A DNA stretch of 64,000 nt from Pseudomonas sp. ANT_J12 (GCF_008370045.1 NZ_VOBN01000017.1:1-64000), one strand, 5' to 3'; shown: positions 35,133 to 45,337, counted from the stretch's first letter. Numbers and translations are program-made. The notes: generated by a model not told the origin, from the letters alone.

Positions 35133-35762
35133 TCAATTCGAAAGACGCGGCAGGATCAGATCCTTGAGATCGGTCAGCTTGCCATGAAAAAAGTGTCCGC
35201 ATTCTGCCACTTTCAGCAGCTCATGGGGGCGATCGAGTTTGTCGGACCATTCGTAAACAAGCTGCGGATCGATGACTTCATCGGTTTCCGGCTGGATCAG
35301 GGTCAGCTCGCCTTGCTGCGGCAGTTGATCCTGATCGCCCAGACGCATCACCGCCGGCGCGACCATGAACAGGTGCTTGAGCTGCTCACCCTTGGCTTCC
35401 AGACGTCCGCCGAGACTTGCTGCAACAAAACCGCCGAAGGAGAATCCGAACAGCGTCAGCGGCAACTCGGGGTGTTTGACTCGCAGCCATTCGGCCACTG
35501 CCTGGGCGTCGTCGACTTCGCCGGTGCCCATATCGTGGGTACCGGCGCTGGCGCCGACGCCACGGTAGTTGAAACGTAAAGTAATCAAACCGGCGTCACG
35601 CGCAGTGCGCTGCAAGGTCGAGACGACTTTGTTGAGCATGGTGCCGCCCTGCACCGGGTTCGGATGACAGATCAGCGCCAGGCCGCGGGGCTGCTCGCTC
35701 TCCAGGTAAAGGGCTTCCAGTTGGCCGACCGGGCCATCAATCACTACAGGGGTTTCGCGCAT
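35133..35762 (-). CDS. Alpha/beta hydrolase
   Basis: A 209-residue serine hydrolase of the small alpha/beta type. The nucleophile elbow is GFSFGG (Ser108), the oxyanion loop is around CHPNPVQGGTMLNKVV, an Asp lies in LIQPETDEVIDP and a C-terminal His in AECGHFFHGKL. The type with CHPNP/HP-GG is common beside trpS in Pseudomonas; no substrate is known to me. Start MRETPVVIDG; an in-frame TTG two codons upstream has a better-spaced GGAG site and may be used instead. Confidence 0.9.
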   Translation of the reverse strand: MRETPVVIDGPVGQLEALYLESEQPRGLALICHPNPVQGGTMLNKVVSTLQRTARDAGLITLRFNYRGVGASAGTHDMGTGEVDDAQAVAEWLRVKHPELPLTLFGFSFGGFVAASLGGRLEAKGEQLKHLFMVAPAVMRLGDQDQLPQQGELTLIQPETDEVIDPQLVYEWSDKLDRPHELLKVAECGHFFHGKLTDLKDLILPRLSN

Positions 35763-35906
35763 AAGCAAGGAAGGAACTCCGTGACCTCGAATCGGGTCGA
35801 CTCGTCTAGCAAATTGTCTGTGCCAATCTATTGCGAGTGAATCGCGGTATACAGCGCAGGTTCGAGCCGTTAACGTAAAGCAAAGCCGTTTATAGAGGAA
35901 GGACTC

Positions 35907-36341
35907 GTGGAACACTCGCTCTTAGTTTGGTTGTTGCCGACTCTTGCCCTGGTTGTGGGTGTCGCCGTTGGTTTCCTGATCGCTCGCCTGGTGCCGAATG
36001 CCGCTCCCAGCAGCACGCAACGTCAGCTGGATGACATTCAGGAACGTTTCGACAGTTATCAGAACGAGGTGGTTACTCACTTCAACAGCACGGCCTCGCT
36101 GGTCAAGAAACTGACTGCCAGCTATCAGGACGTGCAGGATCATCTCGCCGAGGGTGCCAACCGCCTGGCCCTGGACGAGCAGACTCGCCAACGCCTGCTG
36201 GCCGCCCTGCACGCTGACGCAACCGTGGCACCACGGGAACGCCTGACGCCGCCGCGCAATCAGGAGCCGCCTCGCGACTACGCGCCCAAAGCCCCGAACG
36301 CGCCGGGCATGCTCGATGAGCATTACGGCCTGAAGAAGTAA
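35907..36341 (+). CDS. zapG: YhcB/ZapG-like membrane protein (DUF1043)
   Basis: A 144-residue protein with one N-terminal membrane segment (about 5-28), then a coiled coil (about 38-95, RQLDDIQERFDSYQNEVVTHF) and a disordered Pro-rich tail. The family (YhcB, also called ZapG or LapD) links cell-wall synthesis, division and envelope balance in enterobacteria. The start is a GTG after AGGAAGG. It diverges from the alpha/beta hydrolase. Confidence 0.9.
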   Translation: MEHSLLVWLLPTLALVVGVAVGFLIARLVPNAAPSSTQRQLDDIQERFDSYQNEVVTHFNSTASLVKKLTASYQDVQDHLAEGANRLALDEQTRQRLLAALHADATVAPRERLTPPRNQEPPRDYAPKAPNAPGMLDEHYGLKK

Positions 36342-36360
36342 TCAGGTTTCGCGCACTACA

Positions 36361-36402
36361 AAAAAGCCCGCCCGATCTGTTGAGGATCGGGCGGGCTTTT
36401 TT
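36361..36402. terminator. Bidirectional terminator zapG/OmpA-like gene
   Basis: AAAAAGCCCGCCCGATC, seven bases, GATCGGGCGGGCTTTTTT. A strong stem in a convergent gap. Confidence 0.9.
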
Positions 36403-36425
36403 ACGCCTGGGGTTCAGTCAGGCTA

Positions 36426-37151
36426 TTACTGGTACTGCTGAACAGGCTGCCCCTGCTGCTGATACTGCTGGCCCGGAATTGCCTTCAGGTTGACCTCGAC
36501 CCGACGGTTCTGCGCCCGGCCATTGACGTCACCGTTGCTGGCAATCGGGTTATCCGGCCCGGCACCGCGTGCCGACAGGTTGGCCCCGCTCACACCTTGG
36601 GAGGTCAGGTAAGTCGCCACGCTCTGGGCGCGACGCTGGGACAGGTCCATGTTGTGCTGGCGAGCCCCCGTGCTGTCGGTGTAGCCGACGATCTCGATCT
36701 GGTTCTGGCTGAATTCCTTGAGCGAGCCCGCCAGGTTGTTCAACGGCTGGTAGAAGCTTGAAGCGATGTTCGCCGAATCAGTGGCGAAGGTGATGTTACC
36801 CGGCATGATCAGCTTGATCTGATCGCCCTGGCGCTGCACCTCAACCCCGGTATTGGCCATGCTGGCCCGCAGCTTTTTCTCCTGCTGATCGGCGTAGTAA
36901 CCGTAACCGGCGGCGGAAGCCCCCACGACCGCAGCGCCAATCAACGCGCCTTTACCACGGTTATCGTGACCGATGGCGGCACCGGCCAACGCACCAGCCA
37001 AGGCGCCGAGGCCACCGTACTTGGCGGTTTTGCTCATGCCCTGGGAGCCGCTGTCGGCCTGTCCCTGGTTGTCATAAGGATTAGGTGAAGCGCAGCCGGA
37101 CAACAGGGCCACAGCCGTTGCGACAATAATCAAACGCTGCTTGGTGAACAT
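36426..37151 (-). CDS. OmpA-family outer-membrane lipoprotein with glycine zipper
   Basis: A 241-residue lipoprotein with lipobox LSGC (Cys20), a Gly/Ala-rich glycine-zipper region (about 45-85) and an OmpA C-terminal peptidoglycan-binding domain (about 113-228). The diaminopimelate-binding residues fall in GYTDSTGARQHNMDLSQRRA (Asp159, Arg173/174). The tail is Gln/Tyr-rich, with repeats of QQYQQ type. It resembles E. coli YiaD and likely ties the outer membrane to the wall. Confidence 0.92.
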   Translation of the reverse strand: MFTKQRLIIVATAVALLSGCASPNPYDNQGQADSGSQGMSKTAKYGGLGALAGALAGAAIGHDNRGKGALIGAAVVGASAAGYGYYADQQEKKLRASMANTGVEVQRQGDQIKLIMPGNITFATDSANIASSFYQPLNNLAGSLKEFSQNQIEIVGYTDSTGARQHNMDLSQRRAQSVATYLTSQGVSGANLSARGAGPDNPIASNGDVNGRAQNRRVEVNLKAIPGQQYQQQGQPVQQYQ

Positions 37152-37252
37152 GAAGAGCTCCTACTTTTGCATTCTGTGGTGCAACGGGCCCAGGCATCGG
37201 CCTATGCGGGCGTTGGATCATTGGCGCGAGTAAAAATTCCACTGGTTACAAT

Positions 37253-37897
37253 TCAGGCACGCACAAAAGGGTTCTCGCGCATCTCATCGCCCAGGCGCGT
37301 GTCCGGACCATGCCCGGTGACAACGATAGCTTCCTCGTCGAGGGTATACAGCCGTTGCTTGATCGAACGCACGATGGTCGCCTGATCGCCACCCCACAAA
37401 TCCGTGCGCCCTACCCCGCGCTTGAACAGCGTGTCACCGGCAATCAGCAGCTTAGCTTCTGAAAACCAAAAGCTCATGGAACCTGGCGTATGCCCCGGCG
37501 TATGAAGCGCCACACCGCAACCGCAGGCCAGTTCTTCGTCATCGGCCAGCCAGCGATCCGGCGCTGGTACTGGCGTGTAAGGCACGCCGAACATTTGGCA
37601 TTGCATCTCTAGATTGTCCCAGAGGAATTGATCTTCTTTGTGCAGGTGCAGGGTGGCGCCGGTTTTCTCTTTCAACTGACCGGAGGCGAGGAAGTGATCG
37701 AGGTGCGCGTGGGTGTGGATGATGCTGACCACCTTCAGGCCCAGTGCGTCGAGCCGGGCCAGGATCAACTCGTGATTGCCGCCGGGATCGACGACGATGG
37801 CTTTTTTAGTGATCGGGTCGCCGATGATGGTGCAGTTGCACTGGAGAGGGCCGACGGGGAACGTTTCGCGGATCAACATGGAACGAGGAACAGTCAT
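37253..37897 (-). CDS. MBL-fold metallo-hydrolase (glyoxalase II-like)
   Basis: A 214-residue metallo-beta-lactamase-fold hydrolase of the YcbL/GloB type. The metal motif is H63-x-H65-x-D67-H68 (IIHTHAHLDH), followed by HTPGHTPGSMSFW, AGDTLFKRGVGRTDL (bridging Asp) and a final VVTGHGPDT. It lacks the longer C-terminal domain of classical glyoxalase II. Start MTVPRSM; the second in-frame ATG (MLIRETF) is also possible. Confidence 0.9.
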   Translation of the reverse strand: MTVPRSMLIRETFPVGPLQCNCTIIGDPITKKAIVVDPGGNHELILARLDALGLKVVSIIHTHAHLDHFLASGQLKEKTGATLHLHKEDQFLWDNLEMQCQMFGVPYTPVPAPDRWLADDEELACGCGVALHTPGHTPGSMSFWFSEAKLLIAGDTLFKRGVGRTDLWGGDQATIVRSIKQRLYTLDEEAIVVTGHGPDTRLGDEMRENPFVRA

Positions 37898-38107
37898 GGA
37901 AATGAATGGCCTTTAGTGGACGGAAGGCGGTGCAGCGTGCTTCAGGATTCTACGCCACTCGCCGATACAGTTCGCCAGGCCAGTTATTTGACGCCAGCCA
38001 TCAAAAAATAGTGGCCTATTGATATCAAATGTACCCGCTCTGGTGCAAAATCATACTTTTGTAGCGGTCGCATCCAGGAAGGACCGCAGCGCGCTCAGGA
38101 ATTCCGC

Positions 38108-41100
38108 ATGCCTACTCCAACTGGTTCTACCCCAAGTTCGTATTCTTCGCTGACCGGCGTTAAAACCCTGGACAGCCTGCTGGCCGGGACTTATTGGCTC
38201 GGTTCCAACGGGACGACGAATCTGACCTATAGCTTCATGGCGGCCAGCACGTCGTATTTCGCTTTCAACTACAGCCCTGAAAATGAATACAAGGCGATGT
38301 ACGACCTGTCGCTGGACCAAAAGGGCGGGATCATCAGAGCGCTGAGCACCTGGAGTGCTGTCGCCAACATCAATTTCACACAGACCACCGACAACATTTC
38401 GAACGTCGGTGACTTGCGTTTCGGTGGCTACGCGGACATGAAGGATCAGGCGGCTGCCTGGGCCTATACGCCATCGAGCGGGCCCAACGGCGGCGATGTC
38501 TGGATCGGCGATCCAGCCGGTGAGTTCTCGATCAACGGTTCGTACGATTTCATGACCTATATCCATGAGATCGGGCATGCCATCGGCCTCAAGCACCCGT
38601 TCTCGGCCAGCACGTTGAACACGACGATTCTTGACCCTGCGCTGGACGATGTCCGCTACACGGTCATGAGCTACAACAACAACTACTCGTATGAACCTAC
38701 GACCCCCATGTTGCTGGATATCCTCGCGATACAGAAATTGTATGGCGCCAACACGCAATGGCACGCCGGCGACAATGTGTATAGCTGGCAGTCCTACGAC
38801 AAAATTTTCGAAACCATCTGGGACTCAGGTGGTACCGACACAATCGACGCCAGTAACCAACTGATTTCGGTTAACCTCGACTTGAACGAGGGCGCGTTCA
38901 GTTCAATCGGCGTCTCTTTCGAGCAGTACACGAGCGGCACCACGCACGCGTTCAACAGCGGCCTGGCGATTGCCTATGGCACCAAGATCGAAAACGCCAT
39001 CGGCTCGACATTCAACGACGTCTTGAAAGGCAATGCCCTGAATAACGTCCTGGATGGTCGTGAAGGCGTGGATACCATGTACGGCGGCGCAGGTAACGAC
39101 ACCTACTACGTCGACAATCGTGATGACGTCGTCGTCGAAACCGGCACGTCCGCCACGGAACTCGACTCGGTTTTTTCCACCGTCACCTACAACCTCGTCA
39201 GCAGCGCCAACGTCGAAAATCTCACGCTGCTCACCAATGCCAACATCAATGCATATGGCAACGCCTCGAACAACGTCATCACCGGTAATGCCGGCAACAA
39301 CATTCTCGACGGCGATACGGGCGCCGACACCCTGATTGGCGGCGCGGGCAATGACACTTACGTCGTCGACAACCTGGGCGATGTCATCAGCGAAACCAGC
39401 AGCCTGACCACCGAGATCGACACGGTCAGAGCGTCGCTGAGCTGGACCCTCGTCGCCAACCTGGAAAACCTCGAGCTGACCGGCACCGGCACTATCAACG
39501 CGACCGGTAACAGCCAGGACAACGTCCTGACCGGTAATAACGCCGACAACATTCTCAACGGCATGGGCGGCCTGGACACCCTGATCGGTGGCGCAGGTGA
39601 CGACTCCTACATCATCGACCAGGCGGGTGAACTGGATCTGGTGAAGGAAATTTCCAGTCAGGGCTTCGATACACTCGTCCTCACCTATGACGTGGCCAGC
39701 AACACCCTCATTGATTTGAACGGCAGCACGCTGGGCAACTTCGAAAACGTCACCCTCAACGGTGCAGGCGCCTTCGATGTGCAGGGCAACAATCAGGACA
39801 ACATCCTGATCGGCAATGTCTTCGCCAACAACCTTAGGGGTGGCGCTGGCAATGATGTGCTGGACGGCGGTGCGGGTGCCGACACACTGAGCGGAGGCAC
39901 CGGTAACGATATCTATTTCATCAGCGGCCTCGACGACACCGTCGTCGAACTGGCGAACGAAGGTCGCGACGAGGTTCGCACAGCCGTCAGCTACAACCTC
40001 GGTGCCAATATCGAAGACGGCTCGCTGCTGGGCACTGCCAGTCTCGCTCTCAACGGCAATGAGCTTAACAACGTCCTGACCGGCAATGCGGGCAACAACA
40101 CCCTCGATGGCGGCATCGGCGCCGACACCCTGGATGGCGGCGCCGGCAACGACAACTACTACGTCGACAACGTCGGTGATGTGGTCATCGAACGGGGCAC
40201 TTCGGCCTCGGAAATCGACGCCGTCGCCTCAACGATTGACTACACCCTGGGCGCCAACCTCGAATACCTGACCCTGCTGGGTTCCGCCAACCTCAGCGGC
40301 ACCGGCAACGCCTCGAACAACGTCATCATTGGTAATGCCGGCAACAACATCCTTGATGGCGGCATTGGCGGCGACTACCTGGCGGGCGGCACGGGCAACG
40401 ATACCTACATCATCGACAACGTTGGCGATGTCATCAGCGAAACCAGCACCCTGGCCAGCGAAATCGACACCGTGCGCGCCTCGATCAACTACACCCTCGG
40501 CGCCAACCTGGAAAACCTCACTCTTACCGGTGCGGGCAACCTCTACGCCACCGGCAACGCCCTGGACAACGTGCTGACCGGCAACAGTGGCAACAACGTT
40601 CTCGACGGCGGCACGGGTGCCGACACCCTGGACGGCGGCGCCGGCAACGACAGTTATTACGTCGACAACGTCGGGGACGTGGTCATCGAAACCGGCACTT
40701 CGGCCTCGGAAATCGATGCCGTCGCCACCACGGTTGATTACACCCTGGGTGCCAACCTCGAGTACCTGACCCTGCTCGGCTCGGCCAACCTCAACGGCAG
40801 TGGCAACACCTCGAACAATGTGATCATCGGTAATGCCGGCAACAACATCCTCGATGGCGGCATTGGCGGCGACTACCTGGCGGGCGGCACGGGCAACGAC
40901 ACCTACATCATCGATAACGTCGGCGACGTGATCAGCGAAACCAGTACCCTGGCCAGCGAAATCGACACCGTGCGCGCCTCGGTCAACTACACGCTTGGCG
41001 CCAACCTGGAAAACATCACGCTGACGGGCACCGACGACATCTATGCCATCGGTAACGCCCAGAACAACGTGATGATCGGCAACGACGGCGACAATGAGCT

Positions 41101-44100
41101 CAACGGTCGCTCCGGCCTGGACACCATGATTGGCGGCAAAGGCAACGATATCTATAACATCGACCAGTCAGGGGAGCTGACGCTTGTCCAGGAAAACGCC
41201 AATGAGGGGATCGACACGCTCAATATCGTCTACGACAAGTACTTTCGCATCGACTCCATTGACCTGCGCGGCAATCTGCAGAACGTCGAAAATATTCGGC
41301 TGCTAGGCAGCGGTTCGTTCGACCTGACAGGCAACAGCCTGAACAACGTCCTGACGGGTAATGCCGATAACAACGTAATTGACGGCGGTGCGGGTGCCGA
41401 CACCATGGAAGGCGGCGGCGGGAACGACACCTATGTCGTCGACAACGTCGGTGACGTCATCATCGAACGAGGCATTTCGGCCTCGGAAATCGATACTGTC
41501 AACAGCACGGTCAGCTACACCCTGAGCGCCAATATCGAGAACCTGAACCTCGGAAACTTCGGCAACCTCAACGGAACAGGCAACGCCCAGGACAACCGCA
41601 TTATTGGCAACTCCTTCGACAATATTCTGGACGGCGGCGCTGGCGCCGACTACTTGGAGGGCGGCTGGGGCAATGACACCTACATCGTCGATAACGTCAG
41701 CGATGTCATCAACGAAATGCAAGGGGGATTCGATGTCGACAGCGTACTCGCCTCGGTCAACTACGCCCTGGGTGCCAACCTGGATAACCTCACGCTGACG
41801 GGCACCGCCAACCTCTACGCCATCGGCAATACCCAGAACAACGTGCTGACCGGCAACGACGGCGACAACGAGCTCAACGGTCGCGCCGGCCTGGACACCA
41901 TGATCGGCGGCAAGGGCAACGACATCTATGACGTCGACCAGAAAGGTGAATTGGCCCTGATCCGAGAGAACGCCAACGAAGGCACGGACACCGTGTACGT
42001 GGTCTACAACGCCACGGCGCAGGACAATGCCATCAATCTGGGCCTGAGCAATCTGCAGAATGTCGAGAACGTTCAATTGCTGGGCACCGGGGCGTTTAGC
42101 GTCACCGGCAACAGTCTGAACAACACCTTGATCGGCAATGCCGACAGCAACACCCTTGATGGCGGCCTCGGCGCCGACACCCTGGACGGCGGTGCCGGCA
42201 ACGACAACTACTACGTCGACAACGTCGGGGACGTGGTCATCGAACGGGGCACCTCGACCTCGGAAATCGATGCCGTCGCCAGCACGATCGACTTCACCCT
42301 GGGCGCTAACCTCGAGTACCTGACCCTGCTGGGTTCGGCCAACCTCAACGGCACCGGCAACGCCTCGAACAACATCATCATCGGCAATGCCGGCAACAAC
42401 ATTCTTGATGGTGGTATTGGCGGCGACTACCTGGCGGGCGGTGCAGGCAACGATACCTACATCATCGACAACGTTGGCGACGTGATCAGCGAAACCAGCA
42501 CCCTGGCCAGCGAAATCGACACCGTGCGCGCCTCGGTCAACTACGCACTCGGGGCCAACCTGGAAAACATCACGCTGACGGGCAACGACAACATTTATGC
42601 AATCGGCAACGCCCAGAACAATGTGATGATCGGCAACGACGGCGACAACGAGCTCAACGGTCGCGCCGGCCTGGACACCATGATCGGCGGCAAGGGCAAC
42701 GACATCTACGACGTCGACCAACCCGGTGAATTGGCCCTGATCCAGGAAAACGCCAACGAAGGCAAGGACACTCTCTACGTTGTCTACTACGCCACGACGC
42801 AGGACCATGCCATCAATCTGGGGCAGAGCAATCTGCAGAATGTCGAGGACGTTCGATTACTGGGCACCGGCGAATTTTCCGTTACCGGCAATAGCCTGAA
42901 CAACACCTTGATCGGCAATGGCGACAGCAACACGCTGGATGGCGGCATCGGCGCCGACACCATGGACGGCGGCGCCGGCAACGACAACTACTTCGTCGAC
43001 AACGTCGGTGACGTGATCATCGAACGTGGCACCTCGGCATCGGAAATCGACGCTGTCAGCACGACTGTCGACTACACCCTGAGCGCCAATATTGAATACC
43101 TGACCCTGCTGGGCTCGGCCAACCTCAACGGCACCGGCAACGCCTCAAACAACATCATCATCGGCAATGCCGGCAACAACATCCTCGATGGCGGTGCTGG
43201 CGGCGATTACCTGGCGGGCGAAGCGGGCAACGATACCTATATCGTCGATAACGTCGGCGATTTCGTTAATGAAACCAGCACCCTGGTCAACGAAATCGAC
43301 ACCGTGCGCGCCTCGGTCAGCTATACCCTCGGCGCCAACCTGGAAAACCTCACTCTCACCGGCAGCGATAACCTCTACGCCACCGGCAACGCCCTGAACA
43401 ACGTGCTGATCGGCAACGATGGCAACAACATTCTCGACGGCTTCATCGGCGCCGATACGATGGACGGCGGCGCTGGCAACGACAGTTACTACGTCGACAA
43501 CGCCGATGACGTGATCATCGAAAACGGCACTTCGGCCTCGGAAATCGATGCCGTCGCCACCACGGTTGATTACACCCTGGGCGCCAACCTCGAATACCTG
43601 ACCCTGCTGGGTTCGGCCAACCTCAACGGCACCGGCAACGCCTCGAACAACGTGATCATCGGCAATGCCGGCAACAACATTCTTGATGGTGGTATTGGCG
43701 GCGACTACCTGGCGGGCGGTGCAGGCAACGATACCTACATCATCGACAACGTTGGCGACGTGATCAGCGAAACCAGCACCCTGGCCAGCGAAATCGACAC
43801 CGTGCGCGCCTCGGTCAACTACGCACTCGGGGCCAACCTGGAAAACATCACGCTGACGGGCAACGACAACATTTATGCCATCGGCAACGCCCAGAACAAT
43901 GTGATGATCGGCAACGACGGCGACAACGAGCTCAACGGTCGCGCCGGCCTGGACACCATGATCGGCGGCAAGGGCAACGACATCTATGACGTCGACCAGA
44001 AAGGTGAATTGGCCCTGATCCGAGAGAACGCCAACGAAGGCACGGACACCGTGTACGTGGTCTATAACGCCACGGCGCAGGACAATGCCATCAATCTGGG

Positions 44101-45337
44101 CCTGAGCAATCTGCAGAATGTCGAGAACGTTCAATTGCTCGGCACCGGGGCGTTTAGCGTCACCGGCAACAGCCTGAACAACACCTTGATCGGCAATGCC
44201 GACAGCAACACGCTGGATGGCGGCCTCGGTGCGGATACCCTGGACGGCGGCGCCGGCAACGACAACTACTACGTCGACAACGTCGGTGACGTGATCATCG
44301 AAAATGGCACCTCGACTTCGGAAATCGATGCCGTCGCCAGCACGATCGACTTCACCCTGGGCACCAACCTCGAATACCTCACTCTGCTGGGCTCGGCCAA
44401 CCTCAACGGCACCGGCAACGCCTCGAGCAACATCATCATCGGCAATGCTGGCAACAACATCCTCGATGGCGGGATTGGCGGTGACTACCTCGCGGGCGGT
44501 GCAGGCAACGATACCTACATCATCGACAACGTTGGCGACGTGATCAGCGAAACCAGTACCCTGGCCAGCGAAATCGACACCGTGCGCGCCTCGGTCAACT
44601 ACGCACTCGGGGCCAACCTGGAAAACATCACGCTGACGGGCAACGACAACATTTATGCCATCGGCAATGCCCAGAACAACGTGATGATCGGCAACGAAGG
44701 CGACAACGAGCTCAACGGTCGCGCCGGCCTGGACACCATGATCGGCGGCAAGGGCAACGACATCTATGACGTCGATCAGCTCGGTGAAATGGCCCTGATC
44801 CAGGAAAACGCCAACGAAGGCAAGGACACCGTGTACGTGGTCTACAGCGCCACGGCGCAGGACCATGTCATCGATCTTGGCCTGGGCAATCTGCAGAATG
44901 TCGAGGACGTTCTGTTGCTGGGCAGCGGCGCGTTTAGCGTCACCGGCAACAGCCTGAGCAACACCCTGACCGGCAATGCGGACAGCAACACTCTGAACGG
45001 CGGCGCCGGTACGGATTCGCTGACAGGTGGAGCTGGTGCGGACACGTTCGTGTTCAGCACTGTCGCTGACATGGGTAACGGCAGCAATCGTGATGTCATC
45101 ACTGACTTCAACACCCTGCAAGGCGACAAGATCGACCTGACGCAGTTCGATGCCAATCTGCAGCTCAACGGCTTCAATGGCTTCACCTTCATTGGCGGCG
45201 GTGACTTCAGTGGTGCCGGACAGCTACGTTTCGTCGACCATATCCTTTCCGGTAATGTCAGCGGCAACGCGGGTGCCGACTTCGAAATCCAGCTGGTCGG
45301 TGTAAACACCTTCAGCGCCAACGATTTGGTGGCGTGA
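38108..45337 (+). CDS. Giant serralysin-type metalloprotease with RTX modules
   Basis: A 2,409-residue secreted protein. The N-terminal part is a peptidase M10 (serralysin) domain: zinc motif H153-E-I-G-H157-AIG-LK-H163 and Met-turn TVMSY (Met187). There is no typical Sec signal. From about residue 300 the chain is 23 modules of 82-94 residues, each with paired calcium-binding GGxGxDxxx nonapeptides. Modules fall into types A (VDNVGDVVIE..YLTLLGSANLNG), B (IDNVGDVISETSTLASEIDTVRASVNY) and C (DGDNELNGRAGLDTMIGGKGNDIY), often in order A-B-C (83+83+94 = 260 residues). The end carries a serralysin-like cap and the terminal D-L-V-A, fitting the Asp-plus-hydrophobic type I secretion signal. Typical serralysins are near 480 residues. 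No ABC transporter, adaptor or inhibitor gene lies nearby, so secretion would have to be in trans. An adhesin-like role is possible. Confidence 0.93.
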   Translation: MPTPTGSTPSSYSSLTGVKTLDSLLAGTYWLGSNGTTNLTYSFMAASTSYFAFNYSPENEYKAMYDLSLDQKGGIIRALSTWSAVANINFTQTTDNISNVGDLRFGGYADMKDQAAAWAYTPSSGPNGGDVWIGDPAGEFSINGSYDFMTYIHEIGHAIGLKHPFSASTLNTTILDPALDDVRYTVMSYNNNYSYEPTTPMLLDILAIQKLYGANTQWHAGDNVYSWQSYDKIFETIWDSGGTDTIDASNQLISVNLDLNEGAFSSIGVSFEQYTSGTTHAFNSGLAIAYGTKIENAIGSTFNDVLKGNALNNVLDGREGVDTMYGGAGNDTYYVDNRDDVVVETGTSATELDSVFSTVTYNLVSSANVENLTLLTNANINAYGNASNNVITGNAGNNILDGDTGADTLIGGAGNDTYVVDNLGDVISETSSLTTEIDTVRASLSWTLVANLENLELTGTGTINATGNSQDNVLTGNNADNILNGMGGLDTLIGGAGDDSYIIDQAGELDLVKEISSQGFDTLVLTYDVASNTLIDLNGSTLGNFENVTLNGAGAFDVQGNNQDNILIGNVFANNLRGGAGNDVLDGGAGADTLSGGTGNDIYFISGLDDTVVELANEGRDEVRTAVSYNLGANIEDGSLLGTASLALNGNELNNVLTGNAGNNTLDGGIGADTLDGGAGNDNYYVDNVGDVVIERGTSASEIDAVASTIDYTLGANLEYLTLLGSANLSGTGNASNNVIIGNAGNNILDGGIGGDYLAGGTGNDTYIIDNVGDVISETSTLASEIDTVRASINYTLGANLENLTLTGAGNLYATGNALDNVLTGNSGNNVLDGGTGADTLDGGAGNDSYYVDNVGDVVIETGTSASEIDAVATTVDYTLGANLEYLTLLGSANLNGSGNTSNNVIIGNAGNNILDGGIGGDYLAGGTGNDTYIIDNVGDVISETSTLASEIDTVRASVNYTLGANLENITLTGTDDIYAIGNAQNNVMIGNDGDNELNGRSGLDTMIGGKGNDIYNIDQSGELTLVQENANEGIDTLNIVYDKYFRIDSIDLRGNLQNVENIRLLGSGSFDLTGNSLNNVLTGNADNNVIDGGAGADTMEGGGGNDTYVVDNVGDVIIERGISASEIDTVNSTVSYTLSANIENLNLGNFGNLNGTGNAQDNRIIGNSFDNILDGGAGADYLEGGWGNDTYIVDNVSDVINEMQGGFDVDSVLASVNYALGANLDNLTLTGTANLYAIGNTQNNVLTGNDGDNELNGRAGLDTMIGGKGNDIYDVDQKGELALIRENANEGTDTVYVVYNATAQDNAINLGLSNLQNVENVQLLGTGAFSVTGNSLNNTLIGNADSNTLDGGLGADTLDGGAGNDNYYVDNVGDVVIERGTSTSEIDAVASTIDFTLGANLEYLTLLGSANLNGTGNASNNIIIGNAGNNILDGGIGGDYLAGGAGNDTYIIDNVGDVISETSTLASEIDTVRASVNYALGANLENITLTGNDNIYAIGNAQNNVMIGNDGDNELNGRAGLDTMIGGKGNDIYDVDQPGELALIQENANEGKDTLYVVYYATTQDHAINLGQSNLQNVEDVRLLGTGEFSVTGNSLNNTLIGNGDSNTLDGGIGADTMDGGAGNDNYFVDNVGDVIIERGTSASEIDAVSTTVDYTLSANIEYLTLLGSANLNGTGNASNNIIIGNAGNNILDGGAGGDYLAGEAGNDTYIVDNVGDFVNETSTLVNEIDTVRASVSYTLGANLENLTLTGSDNLYATGNALNNVLIGNDGNNILDGFIGADTMDGGAGNDSYYVDNADDVIIENGTSASEIDAVATTVDYTLGANLEYLTLLGSANLNGTGNASNNVIIGNAGNNILDGGIGGDYLAGGAGNDTYIIDNVGDVISETSTLASEIDTVRASVNYALGANLENITLTGNDNIYAIGNAQNNVMIGNDGDNELNGRAGLDTMIGGKGNDIYDVDQKGELALIRENANEGTDTVYVVYNATAQDNAINLGLSNLQNVENVQLLGTGAFSVTGNSLNNTLIGNADSNTLDGGLGADTLDGGAGNDNYYVDNVGDVIIENGTSTSEIDAVASTIDFTLGTNLEYLTLLGSANLNGTGNASSNIIIGNAGNNILDGGIGGDYLAGGAGNDTYIIDNVGDVISETSTLASEIDTVRASVNYALGANLENITLTGNDNIYAIGNAQNNVMIGNEGDNELNGRAGLDTMIGGKGNDIYDVDQLGEMALIQENANEGKDTVYVVYSATAQDHVIDLGLGNLQNVEDVLLLGSGAFSVTGNSLSNTLTGNADSNTLNGGAGTDSLTGGAGADTFVFSTVADMGNGSNRDVITDFNTLQGDKIDLTQFDANLQLNGFNGFTFIGGGDFSGAGQLRFVDHILSGNVSGNAGADFEIQLVGVNTFSANDLVA
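39003..45060 (+). repeat. Tandem RTX module array within the giant protease gene
   Basis: Coding tandem repeat of 249-282-base units. Module 14 (from about 42380) and module 19 (from about 43658) match at DNA level for about 340 bases with a single mismatch that I could find, at an offset of 1,278 bases (modules 14-18 = 426 codons). Module 22 is a third close copy. The array explains the long antisense open frames here. Confidence 0.9.

Noticed and set aside
38019..38028. TTGATATCAA as an ANR/FNR box for the protease gene
   Set aside because: An ANR box needs TTGAT-N4-ATCAA; here the arms touch with no spacer. Kept only as a plain palindrome.
38051..38764. 237-codon minus-strand frame opposite the protease catalytic domain
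   Set aside because: The zinc-motif coding strand is plus; the antisense frame has no domain and no start support.
39003..45060. Possible CRISPR or satellite array from the tandem repeats
   Set aside because: Units are 249-282 bases, codon-framed and encode RTX nonapeptides. There are no short identical repeats with unique spacers and no cas genes.
41303..45121. Long antisense open frames (about 500 and 660 codons) inside the RTX gene
   Set aside because: They are by-products of the repeated GC-rich coding strand. They have no ribosome-binding site, no recognised domain, and they follow the repeat period.
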